Assembly: GCA_029256085.1 (NCBI GenBank)
Contig: JAQSYP010000005.1
Coordinates: forward strand, 157,637-221,636
Reading direction: 5' to 3'
DNA length: 64,000 bases
From: Caryophanales bacterium
GTDB taxonomy: Bacteria; Bacillota; Bacilli; CAJFEE01
The translations under genes and the position numbers were made by a program. Below the pieces are notes generated by a model that saw only the letters and a list, made by a program, of their open reading frames with translations, was not told the origin of the DNA and did not search any database. Positions 36,545 through 45,328 of the stretch are shown here, in pieces. Each line of letters starts with the position of its first letter. Positions within the stretch are counted from its first letter, which is position 1.

Positions 36545-38239
36545 ATGAGAATTTTACAATTAAAGCTTGCAACTAAGATTAACCTACTGTTTTTATCATC
36601 TCTTATTCTTCTATCAGTAATTATTGCTGGCGTTATTAACTACAAAATAAACTCGTCATTAATAGATACGATTAGAAGTAAATCAAACTCTGATTTGAAG
36701 CTAGTACTAGAGTCTCTTAAAAGTTGGCAAGAAGGTGACTGGGAACTTAAAAATGGTGAACTATATAAAGGGTCATTGAGAATTAATGAAGACACGACAA
36801 TAGTTGATAAAATTTCTGATACAACTGGTGGCATAGCTACAATTTTTGCAAACGAAACGAGAGTATCGACTAGTGTAATTGTTGACGGAAAAAGGCCAAT
36901 AGGTACAAGTGCAAGTGAGGAAATAGTAAATGAAGTTTTAAAAAAGGGCAATAATTACATAACAGAGTCAATAGTTAACGGAGCCTCATTTCAAGCGACG
37001 TTCGCACCACTGAAAGATAAGTCTGGAAATACTATTGGGATGATTGCTGTCGGATCCCCACAAGAATATGTTAATAATCTTTCAAAGGATATAATTAATG
37101 ATATCCTAATAATTGGTACAATCCTTTTAGCTATTACAGGCACATTAACATACCTTTATACTCGAACTATTAAAAAGCGCCTAGGAAAAATAGCTACTGC
37201 TTTAGAAGCTTCGGGAAATGGTGATTTTACAAATGAGGTAGTAGATAGTGTTGGTGATGAAATTACTTCATTAGTTGAAAGTTATAAAAAGATGCAAATG
37301 AGCCTGAAAGAGGTAGTGAATAAGGTAAGTTTAACTTCTGAAAGAGTCGCGGCTGCATCAGAAGAACTAACGGCAATATCCGATGAAACTAGTAGGGCAA
37401 CTGAATTAATTGCTGTATCAATATCTGAAGTTGCAGAGTCAAGCGATGTTCAGGTAAGACATACATTAGATGTCAAAAAATCTGGTAGTGAAATTTCAAA
37501 TCATCTAGACAGTATACTTGCAAACGCAAATAACGTAAATAAATTGTCTTTAGATAGCAATGAAAAAGTAGATGTAGGAGCTATAAAGATTGAAAATACA
37601 ATTCGTCAAGTAAACGAAATAAATAACAAAAACTTAACTACAGCTACGGTAATTTCTAATCTTGAAATTAAATCAAAAGAAATTGGTAATATTTTAAAAA
37701 TAATTACAGAAATTGCAGATCAAACAAATCTTCTAGCATTAAATGCAGCAATAGAAGCAGCACGAGCTGGAGATCATGGTCGTGGTTTTGCAGTAGTGGC
37801 TGCTGAAGTGAGAAAACTAGCTGAACAATCGAGTGTATCAGCTAACCAAATAGGAAATTTGATTTCTGAAATACAAGGTGATATTGGCAAGTCAGCAAGT
37901 TCAATGGATGAAGGAAGGGTAGCTATCCAAGAAGGAATAAAGATGGCTCAAGAAGCAGGTGATTCTTTCACAGTTATAAAATCATCCATTGGCTCAGTAA
38001 CTCAACGTATTAATGAAGTTACACAATCAATTGATAACATAAAATCAGAAAACGTAATGCTACTAGACAAAGTTAATGAAGTATTTGATTTAGTTGAAGA
38101 AAACTCAACAAGTACAGAAAATATAGCAGCAAGTGCCGAAGAGCAAAATGCATCTATGCAAGAAATAAATGCGGCTTCACAAGCTTTAAGCAGTCTTGCA
38201 GAAGATTTACATGTTCTAATAACAAAGTTCAAATTTTAG
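36545..38239 (+). CDS. Chemoreceptor 5 with Cache sensor
   Basis: A 564-residue paralogue of receptor 4: TM1 (about 11-32), Cache_3/Cache_2-like sensor ([40 protein letters not shown]), TM2 (about 183-205), HAMP, and tip [20 protein letters not shown] with [21 protein letters not shown]. It ends in LITKFKF without a tail pentapeptide. The ATG at 36545 follows GGAGGT. The tandem arrangement with receptor 4, separated by a terminator and a repeat, suggests local duplication with independent transcription. Confidence 0.92.
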   Translation: MRILQLKLATKINLLFLSSLILLSVIIAGVINYKINSSLIDTIRSKSNSDLKLVLESLKSWQEGDWELKNGELYKGSLRINEDTTIVDKISDTTGGIATIFANETRVSTSVIVDGKRPIGTSASEEIVNEVLKKGNNYITESIVNGASFQATFAPLKDKSGNTIGMIAVGSPQEYVNNLSKDIINDILIIGTILLAITGTLTYLYTRTIKKRLGKIATALEASGNGDFTNEVVDSVGDEITSLVESYKKMQMSLKEVVNKVSLTSERVAAASEELTAISDETSRATELIAVSISEVAESSDVQVRHTLDVKKSGSEISNHLDSILANANNVNKLSLDSNEKVDVGAIKIENTIRQVNEINNKNLTTATVISNLEIKSKEIGNILKIITEIADQTNLLALNAAIEAARAGDHGRGFAVVAAEVRKLAEQSSVSANQIGNLISEIQGDIGKSASSMDEGRVAIQEGIKMAQEAGDSFTVIKSSIGSVTQRINEVTQSIDNIKSENVMLLDKVNEVFDLVEENSTSTENIAASAEEQNASMQEINAASQALSSLAEDLHVLITKFKF

Positions 38240-38250
38240 CTTATGTATGT

Positions 38251-38284
38251 AAAGAGTTGTTTGCCTAGGCAAATGACTCTTTTT
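38251..38284 (+). terminator. Terminator after receptor 5
   Basis: Stem AAAGAGTTGTTTGCC / GGCAAATGACTCTTT with a TA loop, ending in T5. Confidence 0.85.
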
Positions 38285-38287
38285 AAA

Positions 38288-38468
38288 AGTAAAGTATAAT
38301 TCACACTCGCGAAAAACTGCTCGCTTTCCGCGGGCACGGCCTCAACTAATTTTTGCAAGTTTCACTTGCAAAAATGGATTTTCGGCTCGTGCTGTTCCCG
38401 CTGGAGTCGAGCAGTTTTTCCATCTCGCGATATTCCAACTGAAAAGGACTTGGCAATGACAAGTTTAG
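38288..38468. repeat. Family A composite palindromic repeat, copy 3
   Basis: Core 38305-38430: outer ACTCGCGAAAAACTGCTCG pairs with CGAGCAGTTTTTCC and TCTCGCGA; inner TTTTTGCAAG / CTTGCAAAAA and GGCTCGTGCTGTTCCCGCTG as elsewhere. Left flank GTAAAGTATAA, right flank AAAAGGACTTGGCAATGACA. Confidence 0.85.
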
Positions 38469-38486
38469 TTAATTTGTTAAATATTC

Positions 38487-38905
38487 TTCGACACGGCGGT
38501 GCAAAAAATCTCAAAGTTGGTGCAAAAAATCTAATTTTCGGTGCAATTTAAAGTGGTGGTGGTGCAATAATACATTTTTATTTTGACCAGTTTTACTAAA
38601 TTAAACCATGAATTATTTATACTTATAAGACAAAGATTAAAAATACGTAATAGTATTAGTAACTGTATCTGTTATATAAAAAAGAATACTACAACATCTA
38701 TAGTTGTATAACAGCGGGTTTTAATTTTCACGAAACATATCCTTTAATTTCAAATTAGATAAAACGCTGATTTAATAATAATGTAAATGTTTTCAAAGAA
38801 TGTTCAAAAATAATACTACACAAATGTTATAAATAGTAGTATCCTATAAATGTAAACTGTTATAGCATTTATTGAAGTGCTGTTACATATAGAGGAGGAT
38901 GCATC
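38487..38905 (+). other. Long leader region of pflB with short direct repeats
   Basis: About 420 nt without a gene. It contains TTCGACA (38487-38493), the direct repeat GGTGCAAAAAATCT at about 38498 and 38519 with further GGTGCAA copies at about 38540 and 38561, a palindrome TACAAC-N7-GTTGTA (38690-38708) and A/T-rich promoter-like DNA close to the gene. I do not see a convincing Fnr (TGTGA-N6-TCACA) or Rex site. Confidence 0.5.
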
Positions 38906-41134
38906 ATGGAAGCGTGGAAAGGTTTTAAAGAAGGCGTTTGGATTAAAGACGTAAACGTAAGAGACTTCATTCTTAGCAACATTAAGGAATATGTTGGAGA
39001 TGAGTCTTTCCTAGCAGCTGCAACAAAGAACACACAATCTTTATGGGAACAAGTTTTAGAGTTAACTAAACAAGAACAAGACAATGGTGGAGTTCTTGAT
39101 ATGGATACAGATGTTGTTTCATCAATTGTTTCTCATGGACCTGGATACTTAAACAAAGAGATCGAAGCTGTTGTTGGTTTCCAAACGGACAAACCGTTTA
39201 AGCGTTCATTACAACCTTATGGTGGTATTCGTATGGCAGCAAGTGCATGCGAAGCATACGGTTACAAAATGAGTGAAGAGATTGATCGTATTTTTACAGA
39301 TTTTAGAAAAACACACAACCAAGGTGTTTTCGATGCTTATACAGATGAAATGAAAGCAGCTCGTAAATCTGGAGTAATCACAGGATTACCAGACGCATAT
39401 GGCCGTGGACGAATTATCGGTGATTACCGTCGTGTAGCTTTATACGGTGTTGACTTCTTAATTAAGCAGAAAAAAGCAGAACATAAAATTTACGGTGGTC
39501 GTACGATGACAGAAGATGTTATCCGCCAACGTGAAGAATTAGCTGAACAAATTCGTGCTTTAGCGGAATTAAAGACAATGGCGGCAAGCTATGGTTATGA
39601 CGTTTCGTTACCTGCACAAAATGCTCGTGAAGCTTTCCAATGGGTATACTTTGCGTATTTAGCTGCAATCAAAGAACAAAACGGTGCAGCAATGAGCTTA
39701 GGACGTGTATCTACTTTCCTAGATATCTTCGTTGAGAGAGACATAGCAGCTGGAATCATTACAGAAGAAGAAGTACAAGAAATAGTTGACCATTTCGTAA
39801 TGAAGTTACGTTTAGTTAAATTTGCTCGTACTCCTGACTATAATGAATTATTTAGTGGAGATCCTACATGGGTTACAGAGTCAATTGGAGGTATGGCATT
39901 AGACGGTCATTCTTTAGTTACTAAGACATCATTCCGTTTCTTACACACTCTAGATAATTTAGGAGCAGCTCCAGAGCCAAACTTAACAGTACTTTGGTCT
40001 CCAAAATTACCTGAAGGTTTCAAACGTTACTGTGCAAAAATGAGTGCAAAAACATCATCAATCCAGTACGAAAATGATGATATCATGCGTGTAGATTATG
40101 GCGATGACTATGGAATTGCATGTTGTGTATCTGCTATGAAGATTGGAAAGCAAATGCAGTTCTTTGGAGCTCGTGCGAACCTTGCTAAAGCATTACTATA
40201 TGCAATTAACGGTGGAGTTGACGAAAAGTCAAAAGCGCAAGTTGCACCTAAGTATCAAAAAATTACTGGTGATGTATTAGAGTATAACGATGTTATGGAA
40301 AAGTTTGATAACATGATGGACTGGTTATCAGAGCTTTATATAAATACACTTAACGTAATTCATTTCATGCATGACAAGTACAGCTATGAAAGAATCGAAA
40401 TGGCTTTACACGATACAGATATCGTTAGAACAATGGCGACAGGTATTGCTGGATTATCAGTAGTTGCGGACTCATTAAGTGCTATTAAATACGCGAAGGT
40501 TAAACCTATTCGTGATGAAAACGGAATTGCAATTGATTTTGAAATCGAAGGCGAATATCCAATGTATGGTAACAATGATGACAGAGTAGACTTAATTGCT
40601 GTAGAAATCGTTTCTAGGTTTATGAAAAAACTTAAAAACCACAAAACATATCGTAATTCAGTTCACACTTTATCAATCTTAACAATTACTTCTAACGTAG
40701 TATACGGTAAGAAAACAGGAAACACACCTGATGGACGTCGTGCTGGTGAGCCATTTGCTCCTGGTGCAAACCCACTTCACGGTCGTGATACTAAAGGTGC
40801 AATTGCATCACTTGCATCAGTTTCAAAATTACCATATGACTGCGCACAAGATGGCATTTCAAATACTTTCTCTATCGTACCAAAAGCACTTGGTAAGGAT
40901 GAGGATTCACAGATCACGAATTTAGTTGGTATTTTAGATGGCTATGCAATTAAGGCTGGACATCATTTAAATGTTAACGTATTCAGTCGTGAAACATTAA
41001 TGGATGCTATGGATCACCCTGAAAAGTATCCACAATTAACGATCAGAGTTTCTGGTTATGCAGTTAACTTTGTAAAGTTAAATCGTGAACAGCAAATCGA
41101 TGTAATTAATCGTACTTTCCACGAAAGCTTATAA
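38906..41134 (+). CDS. pflB: Pyruvate formate-lyase (formate acetyltransferase)
   Basis: A 742-residue glycyl-radical enzyme that splits pyruvate with CoA into acetyl-CoA and formate under anoxia. The active-site cysteine pair is in GIACCVSAM, the radical-bearing glycine is in RVSGYAVNF close to the C-terminus, and [20 protein letters not shown] is the typical substrate-side loop. Length matches the family. The ATG follows GAGGAGG. Codon choice here looks more biased (many GTT/GCA/CGT), consistent with high expression. It is followed by its activase, with an attenuator-like hairpin in between. Confidence 0.97.
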   Translation: MEAWKGFKEGVWIKDVNVRDFILSNIKEYVGDESFLAAATKNTQSLWEQVLELTKQEQDNGGVLDMDTDVVSSIVSHGPGYLNKEIEAVVGFQTDKPFKRSLQPYGGIRMAASACEAYGYKMSEEIDRIFTDFRKTHNQGVFDAYTDEMKAARKSGVITGLPDAYGRGRIIGDYRRVALYGVDFLIKQKKAEHKIYGGRTMTEDVIRQREELAEQIRALAELKTMAASYGYDVSLPAQNAREAFQWVYFAYLAAIKEQNGAAMSLGRVSTFLDIFVERDIAAGIITEEEVQEIVDHFVMKLRLVKFARTPDYNELFSGDPTWVTESIGGMALDGHSLVTKTSFRFLHTLDNLGAAPEPNLTVLWSPKLPEGFKRYCAKMSAKTSSIQYENDDIMRVDYGDDYGIACCVSAMKIGKQMQFFGARANLAKALLYAINGGVDEKSKAQVAPKYQKITGDVLEYNDVMEKFDNMMDWLSELYINTLNVIHFMHDKYSYERIEMALHDTDIVRTMATGIAGLSVVADSLSAIKYAKVKPIRDENGIAIDFEIEGEYPMYGNNDDRVDLIAVEIVSRFMKKLKNHKTYRNSVHTLSILTITSNVVYGKKTGNTPDGRRAGEPFAPGANPLHGRDTKGAIASLASVSKLPYDCAQDGISNTFSIVPKALGKDEDSQITNLVGILDGYAIKAGHHLNVNVFSRETLMDAMDHPEKYPQLTIRVSGYAVNFVKLNREQQIDVINRTFHESL

Positions 41135-41140
41135 ATTATT

Positions 41141-41160
41141 TTTAACTCTTAAGAGTTAAA
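41141..41160. promoter_or_regulatory. Perfect 20-nt palindrome between pflB and pflA
   Basis: TTTAACTCTTAAGAGTTAAA starts 7 nt after the pflB stop. It could be an operator or an mRNA 3' end hairpin; there is no T run directly behind it. Confidence 0.45.
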
Positions 41161-41217
41161 TATATATGCGTTTTTGTAAATTTGGACTTCCATTTACAAT
41201 TACCACTCTCTCTCTTA

Positions 41218-41250
41218 TTAGTCCTCTTCCCCTGGAGGACTAATTTTTTT
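41218..41250 (+). terminator. Terminator or attenuator between pflB and pflA
   Basis: Stem TTAGTCCTC / GAGGACTAA with an 8-nt loop and a T7 run. Partial termination here would give pflB in excess over its activase. Confidence 0.8.
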
Positions 41251-41288
41251 AAAAAGTACATTAATAATAAAAAAACTTGGAGGACGCT

Positions 41289-42014
41289 ATGAACGGAATA
41301 ATTCATTCCATAGAATCGTGTGGTACAGTTGATGGCCCAGGAATTAGGTACGTGGTGTTTACTCAAGGTTGTTTATTGAGATGTTTATATTGCCATAATC
41401 CAGATACATGGGGAATTGGTAAAGGTCGTGAAGTCACGCCAAAAGAAATTATTGATGAAGCGATATCATATAAGCCTTTTATGGATGCATCCGGCGGTGG
41501 AATTACTATAAGCGGTGGTGAACCATTGCTTCAGATGGAATTCGTCACAGAGGTTTTCAAATTAGCTAAAGCAGCAGGGATTCATACGACCATTGATACT
41601 TCAGGAGGGAATTTCTCTGATACTCCAGAGTATTTAGAAAAACTAGATGAACTTCTAAAAGTAACTGATTTAATATTACTTGATTTAAAGCAAATTGACC
41701 CAGAGAAGCACTTAAAGCTAACTGGAAAAACAAATAAGCATATTTTGAAGTTTGCAAGATATTTGAGTGATAGAAATTTTCCTGTATGGATTAGACACGT
41801 TTTGGTACCAACTTATACAGATGATATAAATGATTTAAAAGAGTTAAGCAATTATATTAAAACACTTAATAATATCAAAAAGATTGAAGTGCTTCCTTAC
41901 CACAAGTTAGGAGTATATAAGTGGCAAACGATGGGGATGAGGTATAAACTCGATAATATCGAATCTCCAACAGATGAAGAATATAATAGAGCAGTTGAAA
42001 TATTAACTAACTAA
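41289..42014 (+). CDS. pflA: Pyruvate formate-lyase activating enzyme (radical SAM)
   Basis: A 241-residue radical-SAM protein that installs the glycyl radical on PflB. The cluster motif CLLRCLYC (C-x3-C-x2-C) lies at about residues 28-35, followed by [21 protein letters not shown] and TIDTSG are the SAM-binding stretches. I chose the ATG at 41289, 5 nt behind GGAGGAC; the TTG at 41277 overlaps that site. Adjacent order pflB-pflA is standard in Firmicutes. Confidence 0.95.
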   Translation: MNGIIHSIESCGTVDGPGIRYVVFTQGCLLRCLYCHNPDTWGIGKGREVTPKEIIDEAISYKPFMDASGGGITISGGEPLLQMEFVTEVFKLAKAAGIHTTIDTSGGNFSDTPEYLEKLDELLKVTDLILLDLKQIDPEKHLKLTGKTNKHILKFARYLSDRNFPVWIRHVLVPTYTDDINDLKELSNYIKTLNNIKKIEVLPYHKLGVYKWQTMGMRYKLDNIESPTDEEYNRAVEILTN

Positions 42015-42046
42015 AAAAATCCAGAAAACCTAGTCTGGATTTTTTT
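42014..42046 (+). terminator. Terminator after pflA
   Basis: Stem AAAAAAATCCAGA / TCTGGATTTTTT with an 8-nt loop; symmetric A/T tails allow use on both strands. Confidence 0.85.
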
Positions 42047-42061
42047 GTGGCATAAAAAAGA

Positions 42062-42203
42062 TGTGGATAAACCCACTTATCCACAATCATTTGAATTTAA
42101 ATAATTAATTATCCTAAAAAACATGTTAATAAACAATGCTTTATTCACAACCACCATTGTACTTATTAACAATATCCACAACGCAACCTAGTAGTTATCA
42201 ACA
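42062..42203. promoter_or_regulatory. Cluster of DnaA boxes
   Basis: Three perfect TTATNCACA boxes: 42062-42070 (inverted, TGTGGATAA), 42077-42085 (TTATCCACA) and 42141-42149 (TTATTCACA). Three more have one mismatch: 42163-42171 (TTATTAACA), 42172-42180 (ATATCCACA) and 42195-42203 (TTATCAACA). The first two face each other and could also form a 9-bp hairpin. The cluster fills the whole intergenic space between the convergent pflA and yfhE-like genes. Confidence 0.7.
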
Positions 42204-42217
42204 GATTGTTAACAAGT

Positions 42218-42328
42218 TTATGAGTTATACCCACCTGCACGGTTTGCTCTCTTAAATTCCCTTTGATATAAAACTTCCTGAGTTTTAGTTAGTTTGTTTT
42301 TAACTTGCTCGCGTTTTTTATTTTTCAT
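42218..42328 (-). CDS. yfhE: YfhE-like small protein (36 residues)
   Basis: A 36-residue basic protein, MKNKKREQVKNKLTKTQEVL followed by YQREFKRANRAGGYNS. The TQEVLYxxEFKRAxRAGGY ending is what I recall for the Bacillus YfhE family; the location beside yfhF and recX agrees with the B. subtilis order. Function is unknown. The ATG at 42328 has GGAGG 7 nt upstream, but that ribosome site lies in the 3' arm of a stable hairpin (42336-42378), so translation may be controlled. It is too short for ordinary ORF filters. Confidence 0.8.
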   Translation of the reverse strand: MKNKKREQVKNKLTKTQEVLYQREFKRANRAGGYNS

Positions 42329-42335
42329 AAAAAAA

Positions 42336-42378
42336 CCTCCATTCGACATTTATAGAAATAGGATAGTCAAAATGGAGG
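42336..42378 (-). terminator. Hairpin ending the GNAT gene and masking the yfhE ribosome site
   Basis: On the minus strand CCTCCATT pairs with AATGGAGG, supported by GAC/GTC, and is followed by a T7 run that leads straight into the yfhE ATG. It looks like a terminator whose 3' arm is the Shine-Dalgarno sequence of the next gene. Confidence 0.6.
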
Positions 42379-42395
42379 CTATTTATTCAATTAAA

Positions 42396-42950
42396 CTATG
42401 CTTCTAAACGATGCTCTTCTTCAGAATCAGATGTTCTAAGCATGTGTAAAGTATACATATCTTTATTAATCTCAAATAAATCATAAATATCTTCATGTTC
42501 ATTTAGTTGATTATACAAGGCTTGTCTAGTTTCGTTCGCGCAAAGTACATATGGAAGTTTAAGGGCAGCTTTAATAGACCTTATATTTGTTTTGCGAATC
42601 CTCATAAATATACTATTAATATTAAGCTGGTAGAAAAGTTCATTGAAGAACTGTTCCTTAGCAATCTGATTATAACCTTTACCATGGTAAGGTTTTCCTA
42701 ACCATGTTCCAAGAAATCCGGCTCCATCTTCTACATCAAACAAACTAATAGTTCCGATTGGAGATCCCCATTCGTCAGTAATTGTTCGAGAAATTACAAG
42801 ACCGTGTTCTTCTTGTTCTATTGTTTTTTTTGTTGCAAATAAGTATTCCTCGTAAGATTCAACTTTGTTTCGTACATAAGGAAAAACTTCAGGATGAATT
42901 AATAATTGATATAAAGTGTGACAATCGTTTAGTTCGCGTTTTTTAATCAT
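42396..42950 (-). CDS. GNAT-family N-acetyltransferase (RimJ/RimL-like)
   Basis: A 184-residue acetyltransferase: beta-strand GSPIGTISLFDVEDGAGFLG (about 56-75), LGKPYHGKGYNQIAKEQFF with the acetyl-CoA loop GKGYNQ, and IFMRIRKTNIRSIKAALKL as the usual RimJ/RimL C-terminal motif. The substrate is unknown. The ATG at 42950 follows AGGGGGAT. Its 5' region carries a long inverted repeat (42983-43068). The end of the protein is acidic (DSEEEHRLEA). Confidence 0.85.
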   Translation of the reverse strand: MIKKRELNDCHTLYQLLIHPEVFPYVRNKVESYEEYLFATKKTIEQEEHGLVISRTITDEWGSPIGTISLFDVEDGAGFLGTWLGKPYHGKGYNQIAKEQFFNELFYQLNINSIFMRIRKTNIRSIKAALKLPYVLCANETRQALYNQLNEHEDIYDLFEINKDMYTLHMLRTSDSEEEHRLEA

Positions 42951-42982
42951 AATTATCCCCCTAACTCGTGTATGGTATAGCC

Positions 42983-43068
42983 TACCTTAATAAATTTTTT
43001 ACAAAGTAAAAATAAAATGGATTTTCTCATAAATGAATTATGAGAGTAAAAAATTTACGGGTAAGGTA
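42983..43068. repeat. Long inverted repeat upstream of the GNAT gene
   Basis: TACCTTAATAAATTTTTTAC (42983-43002) is mirrored by GTAAAAAATTTA, a CGGG insert and TAAGGTA (43046-43068). Between them CTCATAA / TTATGAG forms an inner hairpin with loop ATGAA. It could be a small miniature element or a leader structure. In the rest of 42951-43222 I see nothing else. Confidence 0.55.
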
Positions 43069-43222
43069 CATACAGTTCAGGTTTAAGTATGATTAATAGT
43101 GCCTACCCACATTTAGTTTATTATTAAAAACATATAAGCTACAAAAGAAATAATACTATATTTTTCTAATAAAATAAATCCCTTTTTATATGATTTTTTT
43201 TGACAAATTATTCATATCGATT

Positions 43223-44344
43223 TTATCGTTTACGGTACACGATTTGCCCCCGAATCATTGTAAAGATTGGTTTAGCATTAAAACTTAAAGGATTGTTATC
43301 CCACAATACCAAATCAGCCAATTTATCTATTTCTATGCTCCCAATTAAGTTATCAACACCTAGATTTTTTGCAGGTAGAATTGTTATTCCCTCTAGTGCT
43401 TTCTTATAACTTAAGCCCTCTCTACAAGCTAAAGCAGCACATACATTTAAATATTGAATAGGCGTGTATGGATGATCGGTAGTTATAGATACATCGATAC
43501 CATTGCTAGTTAGAATTTCATATGTTTTCCAAGTTTTATTTTTTAATTCAATTTTTGATTTTCGATTTAGCGTTGGTCCAACACTTACTTGTAAATTTCT
43601 ATCTTTCAATTCGTTCACAACAATGTGACCCTCAGTACAATGTTCAATCCTTAAATCTAAATTAAATTCATCAGCAAACCTAACTGCAGACAAAATGTCA
43701 TCTGCTCTATGAGCATGAATGCGGACAGGAATTTCGCGATTCAGTGCTTTCTTAATAGATGCAATACGGAAGTCGTCACTATTATCTCTATATGCATTGT
43801 AAAAAGTTTCTCTTAACATTCCCATAATTCCCATTCTTGTAAGTGACTGATCGTTACCGTGACTATGGATACGCTTTGGATTTTCGCCTAATGCAACTTT
43901 TAGGCCTGCCGTTTCTCTAATTAACATTTTTGAAATATTGCCCCCGTGAGTATGTATCACACATGTAGTTCCGCCTATTACATTTGAACTGCCAGGCATT
44001 ACATGGGCTGCTGTTACACCGTATCTAATTGCATCCTCGAAAGCAATATCAAGCGAATGAATACCATCAATAGATCTAATATGAGGAGTCATCGGTTCAA
44101 CAGTTTCATTTGCATCATTACCTGCCCAACCTGTACCTTCATCGTAGAGTCCGAGATGAGTGTGAGCATCAATAAAACCAGGTAGTAATAAATTATTATC
44201 ACATTCAATAATATGACATTCTCTGTCCGGTTCTATATTTCTATTTATGTTAACAATAATCTCATTTTCAACTAATACATCACAGCAATCTATATTTTCA
44301 CTTGTTATTGGTAGTACATTTGCATTTTTTAATAATATCCTCAT
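43223..44344 (-). CDS. Amidohydrolase, imidazolonepropionase-related family
   Basis: A 373-residue metal-dependent hydrolase of the amidohydrolase superfamily. Metal motif HTHLG lies in LPGFIDAHTHLG (about 55-60); later ligands fit HAHRADD (about 205) and IEHCTEG (about 230), and TDHPYTP carries the catalytic Asp. Related proteins are annotated as imidazolonepropionase-like; the true substrate is unknown. The longer frame from 44383 extends into yfhF; the ATG at 44344 has GAGAGGA upstream. Four bases separate it from yfhF, so both are in one transcript. Confidence 0.88.
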   Translation of the reverse strand: MRILLKNANVLPITSENIDCCDVLVENEIIVNINRNIEPDRECHIIECDNNLLLPGFIDAHTHLGLYDEGTGWAGNDANETVEPMTPHIRSIDGIHSLDIAFEDAIRYGVTAAHVMPGSSNVIGGTTCVIHTHGGNISKMLIRETAGLKVALGENPKRIHSHGNDQSLTRMGIMGMLRETFYNAYRDNSDDFRIASIKKALNREIPVRIHAHRADDILSAVRFADEFNLDLRIEHCTEGHIVVNELKDRNLQVSVGPTLNRKSKIELKNKTWKTYEILTSNGIDVSITTDHPYTPIQYLNVCAALACREGLSYKKALEGITILPAKNLGVDNLIGSIEIDKLADLVLWDNNPLSFNAKPIFTMIRGQIVYRKR

Positions 44345-44348
44345 AAAA

Positions 44349-45263
44349 TTATCCTCTCTGTGAAAGAATTTGTTGAAGTGCAAGTTTTATATTTGTGTAT
44401 GTAAAAGTAAAGTTATGTTTAAGTGCCTTTTCAGGAAGTACCTTTTGCCCTTTTAAAATTAAGATACTTCGCTCTCCAAGGAATAATTGGAGGAAACGAC
44501 TAGGAACTTTCATAATAAATGGTCGATTAAGTAAATCTGCGCAGGTTGTGCCTAAACGCTTCATTGTTACAGGATTAGGTGCAGTAAAGTTTACAGGGCC
44601 GTTAATATTTTCAGTTAAAAGGCAAAATTCAATTAGTCTAATAACATCTGTAATATGAATCCAAGATATATATTGGTGACCGCTTCCAATATTTCCACCA
44701 AAGAAGTACTTTATTGGGTTAATTATTTTCGGGAGTGCTCCCCCCTTATGGCTTAAAACCACACCGAATCTTGCGTATATACTTCTAATACCTAGTTGTT
44801 CTATTTCTAAACCAGCCTGTTCCCATTTAGTAGATGTGTAAGATAGAAAATCGTTTGTTGTAGTCTCACTTGCCTCTGTAAATGTATCTGTGCTTGAAGT
44901 GCCATAAATACCAATAGCACTAGCTTGTAGATAACACTTAGGTTTATTTTCTAGATTTGAAATTATACTTTTAACGACCCTAGTAACTTTAAGTCTACTT
45001 TCAATAATTTCTTCTTTAGCTTCTTTGGACCAATAAGTGTTTATCGTTGAGCCTGCTAAATTAATTACATAGGAAATATTGATGTTATTTTCTTTTAAAT
45101 AATTATTAACATCTAAAAAATCTAAGTATATTATCCTGTCATTTGATTTTGTAAGTAAGTCGTTATTACGAGTGACAATATAAATTTTAAAACCTTGTTT
45201 TGATAAGAAATTAGTAGTAGAACTACCTATTAGTCCAGTTCCGCCGAATAATAAAATATTCAT
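44349..45263 (-). CDS. yfhF: TIGR01777-type NAD(P)-dependent epimerase/reductase (YfhF-like)
   Basis: A 304-residue short-chain dehydrogenase-like protein. The Rossmann loop GGTGLIGS is at residues 7-14; NLAGSTI, ASAIGIYG and TKWEQAG are family marks, and the C-terminal DUF1731-like part has VMKRLGTTCADLLNRPFIMK. The substrate is unknown. The ATG at 45263 follows TAGGGGG. It is divergent from recX, as in the B. subtilis yfhF-recX pair. Confidence 0.88.
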   Translation of the reverse strand: MNILLFGGTGLIGSSTTNFLSKQGFKIYIVTRNNDLLTKSNDRIIYLDFLDVNNYLKENNINISYVINLAGSTINTYWSKEAKEEIIESRLKVTRVVKSIISNLENKPKCYLQASAIGIYGTSSTDTFTEASETTTNDFLSYTSTKWEQAGLEIEQLGIRSIYARFGVVLSHKGGALPKIINPIKYFFGGNIGSGHQYISWIHITDVIRLIEFCLLTENINGPVNFTAPNPVTMKRLGTTCADLLNRPFIMKVPSRFLQLFLGERSILILKGQKVLPEKALKHNFTFTYTNIKLALQQILSQRG

Positions 45264-45328
45264 AAATATCCCCCTAAGGTAGAATACACCAAGAAAAACG
45301 TGTAAAATTTTCCTTGGAGGTGTTTTGT

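Noticed and set aside
34503..38239. Tether pentapeptides on receptors 4 and 5
   Set aside because: They end in GKFKV and TKFKF directly after the last signalling helix, without linker or the aromatic-x-x-aromatic pattern.
38366..38551. 61-residue open frame (MQKWIFGSCCSRW...)
   Set aside because: It lies across a family A repeat and its flank; the same start appears in other copies only because of the palindrome.
42062..42203. Chromosomal origin of replication
   Set aside because: DnaA boxes are present, but dnaA, dnaN and an AT-rich unwinding element with DnaA-trios are absent; the flanking genes match a locus away from oriC.
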